Of a stretch of 64,000 nucleotides of DNA, positions 51,432 to 60,898 are shown one piece after another (within the stretch, counting starts at the first letter, position 1; every line of letters starts with the position of its first letter). The notes under the pieces were generated by a model. That model was not told where the DNA came from and made no database searches. It saw only the letters and a list, made by a program, of their open reading frames with translations. Source of the DNA: JAGLOK01 sp963675575 (GTDB lineage Bacteria > Bacillota > Clostridia > Christensenellales > UMGS416); NCBI GenBank assembly GCA_963675575.1, contig OY776378.1, positions 1,550,001-1,614,000 on the forward strand. The letters are read 5' to 3'. A program made the position numbers and the translations under genes.

Positions 51432-53594
51432 TTAATAAAACAGTGAGAACAAGTTGAACTTTCCGAAGAAAGAAACACCGATAAGAGATACGATAGCCAT
51501 GATCTTGATTAAGATATCAAGAGAAGGACCAACTGTATCTTTCAAAGGATCGCCCACTGTGTCGCCGACAACTGCGGCGGCGTGAGTGTTTGTTCCCTTG
51601 CCGTGGCCTTCAAGCTCATCGGACTCGATGTACTTTTTAGCATTGTCCCAAGCTCCGCCGGCGTTGGCCGTAAATAGAGCCAGCATGATGCCTGAAAGAG
51701 TTGTTCCGATTAGCAATCCGCCAACAAAAGTCGCGCCGAATATAAATCCGCCAACAAGAGGTGAAGCAACGGCGATAAGCGCCGGGTACTTCATTTCTTT
51801 AATCGCGCCTGCGGACGAAATCTCGATACATGTTCGGTAATCAGGCAATTCTTCACCTGTCAAAATGCCGGGATATTTCATGAACTGACGGCGAACTTCC
51901 TGAACCATTTTGCGAGCAGCTTTGGAAACAGCGTCAATTAACATGCCCGAGAAGAAGAACGGAAGCGCTCCGCCGATTAGCACACCAGCCAATGTAAGCG
52001 GCTCGATAACGTTGAGCACAAGTTCTAAGTGTACACCGCCTGTCGATACCTGCGAATGAAGGTATGAAGCGAGCAGTGAAAGAGCGGCAAGAGCGGCTGA
52101 ACCGATTGCGAAGCCTTTTCCTACAGCAGCAGTGGTGTTTCCTACTGAGTCAAGTTTATCTGTGATTTTACGTACTTCAGGATCAAGTTTGCTCATTTCG
52201 GCAATACCGCCGGCATTGTCGGCGATTGGTCCGTATGTGTCAACCGATACTGTCGCTGCAACGAATGAAAGCATTCCGATGGCAGCCATTGTTACGCCGT
52301 ATATTCCTGCTAAGCGGAAAGAAACAATTGTCGCGATTGCAAGAATTATAACAGGTAACATTGTTGATTTCATTCCAACGGCAAGACCGTCAGTAATTGT
52401 AAGCGCTGTGCCTTCAATTGAAGAACGCGCGATTTTACGTGTTGGTTCAAAGTCGTAGCTTGTGTAATATTCGGCAATCGCGCCAATTGCGATACCGGAT
52501 ACGATTCCAAGCACTGCGGCTATCCACGGCGAAAGAGCGCCTGCGGCAAATCCCGCTTTCGCAAGAGTCGCTTTGTCCACTCCGCTGAAATACAAGTAAG
52601 TGAAAACACCTGTACCGAGTATTGTCAAAAGAGCCGAAGTGGTTGTTGCAATGTTAAGTTCTTTATGTGGTTTGTTGGACACTTTTTTAAGTATAAGCGT
52701 CAAGATGCCGATAACGCACGCGAGAAGTCCGATTGAAACGAAAATAATCGGGAAATTGATAAGCTTAGTGGTAAGAGCCGCCGGGAAAAGATCGGGTTCA
52801 AGGAAGAAGTTATAGGCCGCAAGCGCTATTGAAGCGATTATTGCGCCTACAAAGCTTTCCAAAAGGTCGCTTCCCAATCCAGCCACGTCACCTACATTGT
52901 CACCAACGTTGTCAGCGATTGTTGCCGGGTTTCTAGGATCGTCTTCAGGTATTCCTGCTTCTGTTTTGCCAACTAGGTCTGCTCCCATGTCAGCGGCTTT
53001 CGTGTAAATGCCGCCGCCTACGCGGTTAAACATAGCGATAAGCGAACATCCCAAAGCATAACCGGAAACTGTCATAGCAAAAGGTATAAAGCTTACGCCC
53101 ACCCAGTTTGTGTCAACAGTAAGGTTTACAGGATCCATCTGTCCCATAAACTTACCAAAAACTAAAAACACAATTCCAAGTCCAAGTAACGCGAATCCAC
53201 CAACGGAAAGGCCCATAACTGAGCCGCCTTGGAAAGCAACTTTTAAGGTTGCACCTAAATTCTTGGATACGCGGGCTTCGTTCGAAACGCGTACGTTTGC
53301 GATTGTTGCCATCTTCATGCCCACATAGCCCGCTGTCGCGCTCATTATTGCGCCAAGTACGAAGGCCACGGCAACATACCATCCAATAAGAACGGCGAAA
53401 ACCGCTGTGACAATCAGGCATACGACGAGAATGATTTTGTACTCGAGCATTAAGAAAGCATTAGCACCTTCTTGGATAGCCGCAGCTATCTGCTTCATTT
53501 GCTGTGTTCCGGCGTCCTTGCGCTTGACCTTTATAAAATTATACAATGCGGTCAAAAGCGCGACAGAAACAGCCGCAAATACGATGTAAAACAT
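51432..53594 (-). CDS. hppA: Membrane-bound ion-translocating pyrophosphatase (K+-dependent type)
   Basis: It couples hydrolysis of pyrophosphate to pumping of H+ or Na+ across the membrane. The 720-residue protein has about 16 helices. Substrate-binding Asp clusters are visible: [35 protein letters not shown], the cytoplasmic signature, and later [16 protein letters not shown] and [25 protein letters not shown]. The segment [18 protein letters not shown] has Ala at the position that is Lys in K+-independent enzymes, so it should need K+. Whether it pumps Na+ or H+ cannot be decided by eye. GGGGG precedes the start. Confidence 0.95.
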   Translation of the reverse strand: [720 protein letters not shown]

Positions 53595-53987
53595 TTTTTA
53601 AATCCCCCTATAAATTAAAATATAAAATTAATACAAGTTTGAGTGGTCTGCCTTGTTCGTCATTATGAAAGTTTGAGTTTCAAAATGAACGAAACTTTAT
53701 ATATAATATCACAATATCTAACAGATTGCCATAAAATATTTGTACTATAATACGCATATTTATATTTTTTTGCTTTCTTTTTTGTAAATTAATTTAAAAT
53801 CTTAAACTCTGTATTTTCAAAGTAATTTTTATATTAAAAAATTAATGACTTAATATAAAATAAAAACAATCCCAAAAAGTTATGATTTGATTTATAATAA
53901 AATTAGATTATATTAATTTTAATTATATAAACGCCAATAAGAAATTTTAAAACAACTAGTTGCACAGCAAAAAAAGGAGAGCAAAAA
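53595..53987. other. AT-rich divergent intergenic region upstream of hppA
   Basis: About 390 bases hold the hppA upstream region and the leader of the VOC gene. AAAGTTT (53668-53674) and AAACTTT (53692-53698) are an inverted repeat. Otherwise it is very AT-rich with no gene. AAAAGGAG at 53973-53981 is the VOC gene RBS. Confidence 0.5.
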
Positions 53988-54356
53988 ATGAATTTTACAT
54001 GGACAACTTTGCAGGTAAGCAATCTGGATGCTTCTTTAAAATTTTATCAGGAAATCATCGGATTGCCTTTAAAAAGAAGGTTTTCCCCCAATGGCGAAAT
54101 TGAATTGGCTTTCTTGGGCAACGAAGGGGAAAGCGAGATTGAGCTTATATGCGCACCAAACAATAAGAAATCAAGCAGCCAAGGTATATCCGTCGGATTT
54201 ATGAGCAAAAAAACCATAGAAGAGATGATAGCGCTGCTTGAAAGTAAATGGCACAAGGTGGTCTCCCCTATTATCAGCCCCAATCCCAATATGCGCTTTA
54301 TTCACGTGAACGATCCTGACGGATACGACATACAGCTGATTCAAAACTTGAGATAG
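53988..54356 (+). CDS. VOC family protein (glyoxalase/bleomycin-resistance fold)
   Basis: The 122-residue protein is a single vicinal-oxygen-chelate domain with two beta-alpha-beta-beta-beta units: TTLQVSNLDASLKFYQEIIGLPLKRRF and HVNDPDGYDIQLIQNL. The typical metal ligands are partly visible (E in IELIC; H and E/Q positions less clear, with Q in DIQLIQ replacing the usual Glu). It may be a lactoylglutathione lyase-like enzyme or a binding protein. Monocistronic with a strong RBS and terminator. Confidence 0.88.
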   Translation: MNFTWTTLQVSNLDASLKFYQEIIGLPLKRRFSPNGEIELAFLGNEGESEIELICAPNNKKSSSQGISVGFMSKKTIEEMIALLESKWHKVVSPIISPNPNMRFIHVNDPDGYDIQLIQNLR

Positions 54357-54419
54357 CTGGCAAACAGACACTGCCGACTGAACCAATAGCTTGTCTTGCA
54401 ATAAGGATATGTATAGAAT

Positions 54420-54453
54420 AAAAAGGCCCGATTCAATGAATCAAGCCTTTTTA
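54420..54453. terminator. Bidirectional terminator between the VOC and LarA-family genes
   Basis: AAAAAGGC..GATTCA pairs with TGAATC..GCCTTTTT. A5 on one side and T5 on the other serve both convergent genes. Confidence 0.85.
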
Positions 54454-54479
54454 TATATCTGCTTTTAATTTATATATCC

Positions 54480-55754
54480 TTACTTTAGCCTTTTTTCATC
54501 CACCCACAAACCCATCGCAGGATTTGACACGAAGAATATCTCCTCGCCGCCCACCTTATTCCATCCGTCCTTTAATGTCTTTACCTTATATTTCTCACGA
54601 GCTTCTTTGATATCCATATAAGAATAACCAAGCCCCACTATTTCCTCACGGCTCATACGCCCCGGGCAATACGTGATTTTAAACCTGCCTTCGGATGAGC
54701 CGTGAATCAAATGCGCGGCAACAGAGGGATTGGCTTTTAGCTCATCATTGCCTCCATACATTTTCAACAATTGTGCCCGACCCACGTATCCGAATTTGCG
54801 TATTAGTTTGTCCGCCTCCTCATTTTCTCCGCATTGTCTCACGGAAGGAGCTATAACAACAATTTCGCCGCCGTCAGCCACAGCCATGCGTGTGCGATAA
54901 ATCGCCTTGTTACCCAACCAAGTGGTTTTAAACTTTTTCGGAGAAAGATATACGACTATCTTTTTAGGCGGATGATCGACATATGTGATATTAAGCTTTT
55001 GGCTAAGGCTCACTGCGCTTTCAAACAAAGCTCGCTCTCTGCCTGCATAAAGTCCGTGCACTTTCACCTTCCTATTCTCGGCCATGCACACAGTCAGTAT
55101 GTATATAATAGGCATATTTTTTGCAAAATGCTCCTGCGCATAGTCAAAGACTTTGCGCACAGGTGAATGATCGCTCCCCATTGTGCGCTCCATTCCATAA
55201 AGCGCTCCCATCATATGTGTAGCTCCGATTATTTCCTCGCCGCCGCAGCCCACAAATATATTTTTTGAGTAGTTTGCCATGCCTGCTATTTCGTGTGGAA
55301 CAACTTGCCCAATGGAAAAAATCAAATCAAATGTGCCATCGGTCAGAATTTTGTTGACTTCAACATCAATTTTTTTTCGGATAAGCCCTTCGGAAACTTC
55401 TTTAACAAATTTAGCAGGCACTGTACCAATCTTAATCGTATCTTCTTTATAATTGTGATGGATATACGCGCTTATAGGAATATCTTCGCCGAAAAAGGAT
55501 TTAAGCTCGCTTTCGGTCATCTTCATATGAGTGCCAAGCGCAGGCATTATTTTTACCTTCGCACCGCGCTTTTTAAAAGCCCTATACAAATAAGCTGTGA
55601 TGTCTCCCGCTCCCGATTGACTTCTGGTATTGTCAGGCGGTATGAGCAAAATCTTTTTCTTGTCCGCATTCGCATCAACAGCTTCATCCAAAGCCTTGTG
55701 TATTTCCGTCTTTGTTAACCCCTTTTGCACATTTTCCAAAGTGATGTTTACCAT
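54480..55754 (-). CDS. LarA family nickel-pincer racemase/epimerase (gluconate 2-epimerase candidate)
   Basis: The 424-residue protein has the lactate racemase N-terminal domain (DUF2088): PPDNTRSQSGAGDI, ALGTHMKMTESEL, and VPHEIAGMANYSKNIFVGCGGEEIIGATH, covering the His and Lys residues that bind the substrate and the nickel-pincer cofactor. LarA homologues racemise or epimerise alpha-hydroxy acids; known activities include lactate, malate and D-gluconate 2-epimerisation. It is the last gene after gnd and a KDG-kinase remnant, which favours a sugar acid such as gluconate over lactate. No larB/larC/larE cofactor genes lie in the window. GAGGGGG precedes the start. Confidence 0.85.
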   Translation of the reverse strand: MVNITLENVQKGLTKTEIHKALDEAVDANADKKKILLIPPDNTRSQSGAGDITAYLYRAFKKRGAKVKIMPALGTHMKMTESELKSFFGEDIPISAYIHHNYKEDTIKIGTVPAKFVKEVSEGLIRKKIDVEVNKILTDGTFDLIFSIGQVVPHEIAGMANYSKNIFVGCGGEEIIGATHMMGALYGMERTMGSDHSPVRKVFDYAQEHFAKNMPIIYILTVCMAENRKVKVHGLYAGRERALFESAVSLSQKLNITYVDHPPKKIVVYLSPKKFKTTWLGNKAIYRTRMAVADGGEIVVIAPSVRQCGENEEADKLIRKFGYVGRAQLLKMYGGNDELKANPSVAAHLIHGSSEGRFKITYCPGRMSREEIVGLGYSYMDIKEAREKYKVKTLKDGWNKVGGEEIFFVSNPAMGLWVDEKRLK

Positions 55755-55791
55755 GTTCCCCCTCAGATATATATAATTTTAAAATACTCTT

Positions 55792-57243
55792 TTAAGCGTT
55801 GTATAAAGATGATGACGTATCCCCGCCCACACCAGTCCAATTAGTGTGGAAAAACTCTCCGCGGGGCTTATCTGTACGTTCGTATGTGTGCGCTCCAAAA
55901 TAGTCACGTTGTGCCTGTAATAAGTTCGCAGGCAGTTTTTCGCTTCTGTATCCATCAAAGTACGCGAGTGCGGACGAGAACGCCGGAACTGGTATTCCGT
56001 TTAGCACGGCTGTAGCCACAGCTCTGCGCCACCCTTCCTGCGCCGCCTCTACTTTCCCCTTAAAGAAAGGAGCCACAAGCAGGTTTACAAGCTCATTGTT
56101 CTTGTCATAGGCTTCTTTTATCTTGCCCAAAAAAGCCGAGCGGATGATGCACCCTCCCCGCCACATGAGTGCGATATCTCCATATTTTAAATCCCAGCCA
56201 TATGTTTTGGCCGCAGTATGCATCAAGGAGTAGCCTTGAGCGTATGAAACTATCTTGCTGGCATAAAGCGCGTCTTTTATATCTTCAATAAACTGCTTTT
56301 TAAATCCTGCGAAGGTGATTTCAGGGCCATGCAATACCTTACTTGCTGAAACACGCTCATCTTTAAGAGCCGAAAGACATCGGGCATACACCGCCTCACC
56401 AATAAGTGTCAGCGGAACTCCTTCCTCAAGTGATGTGATAGCCGTCCATTTGCCTGTCCCCTTTTGCCCCGCGCTATCTAAAATATTTTCAACAAGAGGC
56501 GTACCGTCAATATCTTTATACGCCATTATATCGGCAGTTATTTCAATGAGATAACTGTCAAGATCTCCTGTGTTCCAGTCCGCAAAAACCTCGTGCATTT
56601 CATCTGCCTCCATGCCCAGAACTGTCTTCATCAAAAAATACGCTTCGCCTATCAGCTGCATATCGCCGTATTCTATGCCGTTATGCACCATCTTAACAAA
56701 GTGTCCAGCGCCATCTGCTCCCACCCAGTCGCAGCATGGAGTTCCGTCGTCCACTTTGGCGGCGATGGATTGGAAAATATCCTTAACCTTTGGCCACGCT
56801 TTTTCCGAGCCTCCCGGCATGATGGACGGACCGTGAAGCGCTCCTTCCTCGCCACCGGAAACTCCGGTCCCGATATAAAAAAGCCCAGCTTTTTCCACTT
56901 TATGTGTTCGACGGATAGTGTCCTTGAAATTGGAATTGCCTCCGTCGATTATGATATCGCCCTTATCCAGATAGCACATAATGCTGTCCAAAAAAGCGTC
57001 AACGGCATCCCCCGCCTTAATCATTAGCATTATCTTTCGTGGCTTTTTAACAGCGTCGGCAAGCTCTGCCGGAGTATATGCTCCAATAATATTTTTACCC
57101 TCGCCGCGCCCTTCGACAAACTTTGTGACTTTCTCAGTAGTTCTGTTAAAAACGGCTACTCTAAAGCCTTTTGATTCCATGTTGAGAACGAGGTTTTCGC
57201 CCATAACCGCAAGCCCCACCACGCCTATATCAGCTTTTTTCAT
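55792..57243 (-). CDS. gnd: 6-phosphogluconate dehydrogenase, decarboxylating
   Basis: It oxidises 6-phosphogluconate to ribulose 5-phosphate and CO2 with NADP+. The 483-residue long-chain type starts MKKADIGVVGLAVMGENLVLN with the dinucleotide fold, then FNRTTEKV at the cofactor end, GTGVSGGEEGALHGPSIMPGG, MVHNGIEYGDMQLIGEA with the catalytic Lys-His region, and the C-terminal tail FHTNWTG. Encoded 38 bases upstream of the LarA-family gene and about 70 bases after the KDG-kinase pseudogene. No zwf or gluconate kinase is in the window. Confidence 0.96.
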   Translation of the reverse strand: MKKADIGVVGLAVMGENLVLNMESKGFRVAVFNRTTEKVTKFVEGRGEGKNIIGAYTPAELADAVKKPRKIMLMIKAGDAVDAFLDSIMCYLDKGDIIIDGGNSNFKDTIRRTHKVEKAGLFYIGTGVSGGEEGALHGPSIMPGGSEKAWPKVKDIFQSIAAKVDDGTPCCDWVGADGAGHFVKMVHNGIEYGDMQLIGEAYFLMKTVLGMEADEMHEVFADWNTGDLDSYLIEITADIMAYKDIDGTPLVENILDSAGQKGTGKWTAITSLEEGVPLTLIGEAVYARCLSALKDERVSASKVLHGPEITFAGFKKQFIEDIKDALYASKIVSYAQGYSLMHTAAKTYGWDLKYGDIALMWRGGCIIRSAFLGKIKEAYDKNNELVNLLVAPFFKGKVEAAQEGWRRAVATAVLNGIPVPAFSSALAYFDGYRSEKLPANLLQAQRDYFGAHTYERTDKPRGEFFHTNWTGVGGDTSSSLYNA

Positions 57244-57312
57244 TGTATCCCTCCAAAATTCTTAATCATTTTATGATTCTGATGTCAAGTAATCCACTTT
57301 ATGTTTTTTAAA

Positions 57313-57968
57313 CTATCTATTAACTCGTGCGTTGCCCCGCCAGACATCCCAAACCATCTCTTCATCGGAAGGCTGACTGTAGTCAGTTGAGAATGTTGTT
57401 GCAAGCGCACCGTTCGTCCAGTCAAACTGAACCCATTTCTCAGGCTCCCATCCCTTTAGTATTGCGTATAGCATTATGCCTACAAATCCGTCGCCTCCAC
57501 CAATGCGATCCAACACATGGACAGGCTTTGGTTCAATTATATACCAATTTCCGTTCTCCCACAAAGCCGCACCCCATTTATGAAGATTCATATTCTCAAC
57601 TTCACGCACGGTTGCCGCCAGTGCTTTGATATTCGGAAATGCCGCGCGCATTTTTTCTATAGCTCTTTTTACGATGTCAGCGATATTTATTTGGTGCCTA
57701 TATCCCCACGGACAGCCTTTTTTAACTTCGGGTCCTTCGTAGGCCATGTTTCTCTCGCGCAGACTTCTTTTTATTTTATCCGATATGGGCCTTAATAAAG
57801 GCAGTCAGCACCTTAACAGGAAGCCCAAGCAAACTTACAACACTCGCGGCGTTTGTTTCCGCGCTTGTAACCTGCATTTTAAAAATGTCTGATTATCATG
57901 AAGAGTAATCCTCAACCCATACTATTGGGAACGACAAGTGCATATTTATAATCCTTTTTGATGTTCAT
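57313..57968 (-). pseudogene. kdgK: 2-dehydro-3-deoxygluconokinase (PfkB family), decayed
   Basis: The original start is visible: AAGGAG then ATG (complement of 57966-57968), reading MNIKKDYKYALVVPNSMG and then a stop. Further pieces lie in other frames: MQVTSAETNAASVVSLLGLP, KVLTAFIK, then SLRERNMAYEGPEVKKG. From 57747 the final frame is open for 144 codons: PWGYRHQINIAD is joined directly to a far C-terminal part, IVKRAIEKMRAAFPNIKALA, with the phosphotransfer motif RIGGGDGFVG and ending WRGNARVNR. At least two frameshifts, a stop and an internal deletion of well over 100 codons compared with PfkB-type KDG kinases make it non-functional. Confidence 0.85.
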
Positions 57969-58208
57969 AAGAACTCCTTCCGGCAAACAAACTATATACT
58001 TAATAATTCCACTTTGACTGTTTCCTGTCAATCCGTATTTTTGTTTTTATATATATGTTTCGCATAAATCAATAATTTTATATTATTTTAATCAAAAGCT
58101 TTTCCATTTGATTTGATAATTTACCCACTTCACAAAGAATATGAATCTAATTCATTACAAAATCCCCGCTATATGATAAAATAACTTACATGCAATTAAG
58201 GAGCCGCC

Positions 58209-58703
58209 ATGATCTTTCTCCCTCTTGACAAAATTAACATCAAAACAAAAAAAACTCCCGAGCAGGCAGTTGGCATTTTAAAAAAAGAAACACAGGTTCA
58301 AAAACGTCTGTCTGTCACCGAAATGGATATCCTGGGCGAGGACAAAAAAACCTTCGCCGGAGAGTTCGATAATTCAAAATTTAAGATCTCAAGAGTAACA
58401 TTGATTGTGAATTCATTTTTGCCTGTAATAAACGGAGAGATAAAAGAAGACGGAGATGGGTCGAATATAAGCATCGAAATGGGACTTTCAAAAATTACAG
58501 CGGTATTCATGCTTGCTTTTCTAGCGATAACAAGCGCATTTTCTGTATATTCATTGGCAAAAATTATGCTTAGCCAATCAATTTTGCCGCGAGATAACCT
58601 AGGGTTTGTATTTTCTGTTTTAGGATATCTGGTTATGATGATATTTTATAAAATTGAAGCAAAAAGAGCCAAAAAAATCTTCAAGCAATTGTTTGAGGAC
58701 TGA
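58209..58703 (+). CDS. Small two-helix membrane protein, dispersed family member 2
   Basis: The 164-residue protein has a cytoplasmic N-terminal half with TFAGEFDNSKFKISRVTLIVNSFLPVINGEIKEDGDGSNISIEMGL, two helices (AVFMLAFLAITSAFSVYSLA and NLGFVFSVLGYLVMMIF) and a Lys-rich end. Residue patterns match the 60899 product closely (SxLPVxxGxIxxxGDGSxIxxxMGL) and the 30248 product more distantly. AAGGAG upstream. 35 bases separate it from the DUF1295 gene on the same strand. Function unknown. Confidence 0.65.
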   Translation: MIFLPLDKINIKTKKTPEQAVGILKKETQVQKRLSVTEMDILGEDKKTFAGEFDNSKFKISRVTLIVNSFLPVINGEIKEDGDGSNISIEMGLSKITAVFMLAFLAITSAFSVYSLAKIMLSQSILPRDNLGFVFSVLGYLVMMIFYKIEAKRAKKIFKQLFED

Positions 58704-58737
58704 TATACATTCAAACGACACATAAGGAGGTAAGATT

Positions 58738-59607
58738 ATGCGAAAAAATTATTCAAAAAAGAAATCATTATTCCTCGTAACCATAATCTACATTATAGCT
58801 GTTCTTGCCGCAATCGAAGTCTTCCACCTAACTTCGTATCTGGGCATTTTATGGGCGCTTTTCATAGCCGATGCCGCGGCGACGGTTATCGTGTGGGCGG
58901 CTGGTCTTTTGCTTGAAAACCCCAGCGTATATGATCCATATTGGTCGGTGGCACCGATGATTGTGATTCCAGTGTGGATAGCCCTTCGCGGAACGCAGCT
59001 TATGCTTCCCGACATACTTCTCATCACAGCTGTCGCTTTTTGGGGAGTACGGCTTACCGCCAATTGGATATTGGGTTGGCGCGGGCTAGCTCATGCTGAC
59101 TGGCGATATGACATGTTAAAAGAAAAAAATCCAAAAATGTGGTTTGTAACAAACTTTTTCGGAATAAATATGATGCCCACGGTCCTTGTATATCTGGCTA
59201 TGATACCCGCATATTTTTTAATCCAAAATGATGCAAAATTTTCGGCATTTACTGTAATCGGCTTCGCTGTGTGCATAATTGCCGCTATGATGCAGATGGT
59301 AAGCGATGGGCAAATGAAGCGACACAGAAGGGATTATCCGGGTCTTTACATCGATACGGGGCTGTGGAAATATTCCCGTCATCCAAACTACTTTGGCGAA
59401 GTGCTTTTCTGGTGGGGCATTTTCATCATGGCTCAGGAGCAAACGGGAAGCCTCTTTATGCGCATAATCGGCGCGGTGCTTGTAACAGCACTTTTCATAT
59501 TCATCTCGATACCTATGATGGAGCAGCATGTGGAGCAAACAACTCCCGATTATGATGAATATAAAAAGAAAGTTTCCATGCTTGTTCCATGGAAACGTAA
59601 AGGCTAA
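58738..59607 (+). CDS. DUF1295 (steroid 5-alpha-reductase-like) membrane protein
   Basis: The 289-residue polytopic protein has seven or so helices. The family signature is the C-terminal DTGLWKYSRHPNYFGEVLFWWGIF, with the conserved Arg-His-Pro-Asn-Tyr-Phe-Gly-Glu. Earlier markers are NPSVYDPYWSVAPM and GWRGLAHADWRYDM. The fold resembles isoprenylcysteine methyltransferases and steroid reductases, enzymes acting on lipid substrates in the membrane. Strong AAGGAGG before the start. The actual reaction is unknown. Confidence 0.9.
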   Translation: MRKNYSKKKSLFLVTIIYIIAVLAAIEVFHLTSYLGILWALFIADAAATVIVWAAGLLLENPSVYDPYWSVAPMIVIPVWIALRGTQLMLPDILLITAVAFWGVRLTANWILGWRGLAHADWRYDMLKEKNPKMWFVTNFFGINMMPTVLVYLAMIPAYFLIQNDAKFSAFTVIGFAVCIIAAMMQMVSDGQMKRHRRDYPGLYIDTGLWKYSRHPNYFGEVLFWWGIFIMAQEQTGSLFMRIIGAVLVTALFIFISIPMMEQHVEQTTPDYDEYKKKVSMLVPWKRKG

Positions 59608-59706
59608 AGTGTCAATACAGATTTTTTATTGACCTTTGTTTAAAAATTGCATAGAATAGTACGGTCCGCAGCTTGGGCTTAAAGCGAGTCAAGGCGGGCC
59701 GTTTTA
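59606..59706 (+). terminator. Two tandem terminator-like hairpins after DUF1295
   Basis: GTCAAT..ATTGAC (about 59611-59632) with T-rich flanks, then ACGGTCCGC..GCGGGCCGT followed by TTTT (about 59661-59705). The second has a long loop of 24 bases. Confidence 0.55.
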
Positions 59707-59799
59707 TTATGTATAACAATATTTATATACTGTATGCAAATTTATAACTTTAATAGATTGTGATTATTCACTTTCAAATATTTTATCAGGAGGAACAAA

Positions 59800-60813
59800 A
59801 TGACAGAGCAAAACTGGCCCATAAAGTCGGAGCTTAAATCCAAGAGGATTAAGTGGATTACAGAGATGAATTTTATAAGCTGGGCGTTTATGAAAGAATT
59901 GCGTGAAAACAATAAAACAAGGAAAATATATGACGTTGACCCTTATGTCGAAGTGTATCAGTTTCGTGAAAACATGTACGGTCTTTTCACGGAAAACGCT
60001 GATGGCATGGGCGATGTATGGATGTATCTTGTAATAGGTCCGGAAAAGGCGATGCTGATTGACACTAGTTTCGGAATCGGCAATCTTAAGGGATTAGTCG
60101 ATGAGATTACCGGTGGAATGCCCGTAATAGTTGTTAACACTCATTGTTCTTTTGACCACTCTTTCGGCAATTCCCCATTCGGTAAGGCTTACTGCCATGA
60201 ATATGCGGTAAACGCGATGAAAGCACAGAATACACCCACAAGATGGGACTATCTGTTTGACAACGACGGCAACTGTATCTGGATGGAATTTGACCGCGAA
60301 GATATCATTCCCTTTGAAGAATATGAAATAGTCGGCTGCCCGAATGGTCAAATATTCAACCTTGGCGACGACTATGATATCGAGCTTATATGGATGCCTG
60401 GGCATCAAGCCGGTCATGCTATGTTCCTGGACAAAAAAGGCAGAACACTCTTTGCCGGCGACGATGTCTGCAGCGATGTAATCGGAGCGGGCGGCGGCCC
60501 CAAGCCGGGAGCAGAATATGGTGAGTATTTCACCATTGAAGCCTTCCGTGACGAACTCGTAAAACTTGTTGACCGTCTTGACGAATTCGACTACATGTTC
60601 CCGGGACATTTCATAGTAAATCTAGAAAGCGCTCTTTTAATTGATATCCTTAACACCTGCAACGCTATTGTCGAAAATCCGCAGGACTGCGACTTTAAAT
60701 TTTCCGCCACTGACAAAAACGGCGTGTCTAGAGAACGCTTGTTTAAGTATGTTAGGGGATTCGGCTCAGTAGGATATACAATGAACGGTGTATATAAAAA
60801 CAAACGTATGTAG
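59800..60813 (+). CDS. MBL-fold metallohydrolase with altered HxHxDH motif
   Basis: The 337-residue protein has a metallo-beta-lactamase core. The first metal motif is THCSFDH (H115, S117, D119, H120), where Ser replaces the second His of HxHxDH. The other ligands are present: GHQAGH, then FAGDDVCSD and FPGHF. The N-terminal 45 residues are a helical extension. The variant motif could leave a single metal site or a changed coordination. It may act on a thioester, lactone or phosphoester, but nothing in the context points to one. GGAGG precedes the start. Confidence 0.88.
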   Translation: MTEQNWPIKSELKSKRIKWITEMNFISWAFMKELRENNKTRKIYDVDPYVEVYQFRENMYGLFTENADGMGDVWMYLVIGPEKAMLIDTSFGIGNLKGLVDEITGGMPVIVVNTHCSFDHSFGNSPFGKAYCHEYAVNAMKAQNTPTRWDYLFDNDGNCIWMEFDREDIIPFEEYEIVGCPNGQIFNLGDDYDIELIWMPGHQAGHAMFLDKKGRTLFAGDDVCSDVIGAGGGPKPGAEYGEYFTIEAFRDELVKLVDRLDEFDYMFPGHFIVNLESALLIDILNTCNAIVENPQDCDFKFSATDKNGVSRERLFKYVRGFGSVGYTMNGVYKNKRM

Positions 60814-60836
60814 TTTGTTTTAAAAAATATTTTCAA

Positions 60837-60876
60837 AAAAGCGGGAGGTTAAACAAAAATTTAATCCCCCGCTTTT
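60837..60876. terminator. Bidirectional terminator
   Basis: AAAAGCGGG pairs with CCCGCTTTT (60837-60845 / 60868-60876), and an inner GG..AAA pairs with TTT..CC. It lies between the convergent MBL gene and the gene at 60899. Confidence 0.88.
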
Positions 60877-60898
60877 AAATTATTATAATATTAATAAA

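Noticed and set aside
59650..59710. A tRNA-like or RNA gene after DUF1295
   Set aside because: The sequence folds as a long-loop terminator-like hairpin, with no cloverleaf.
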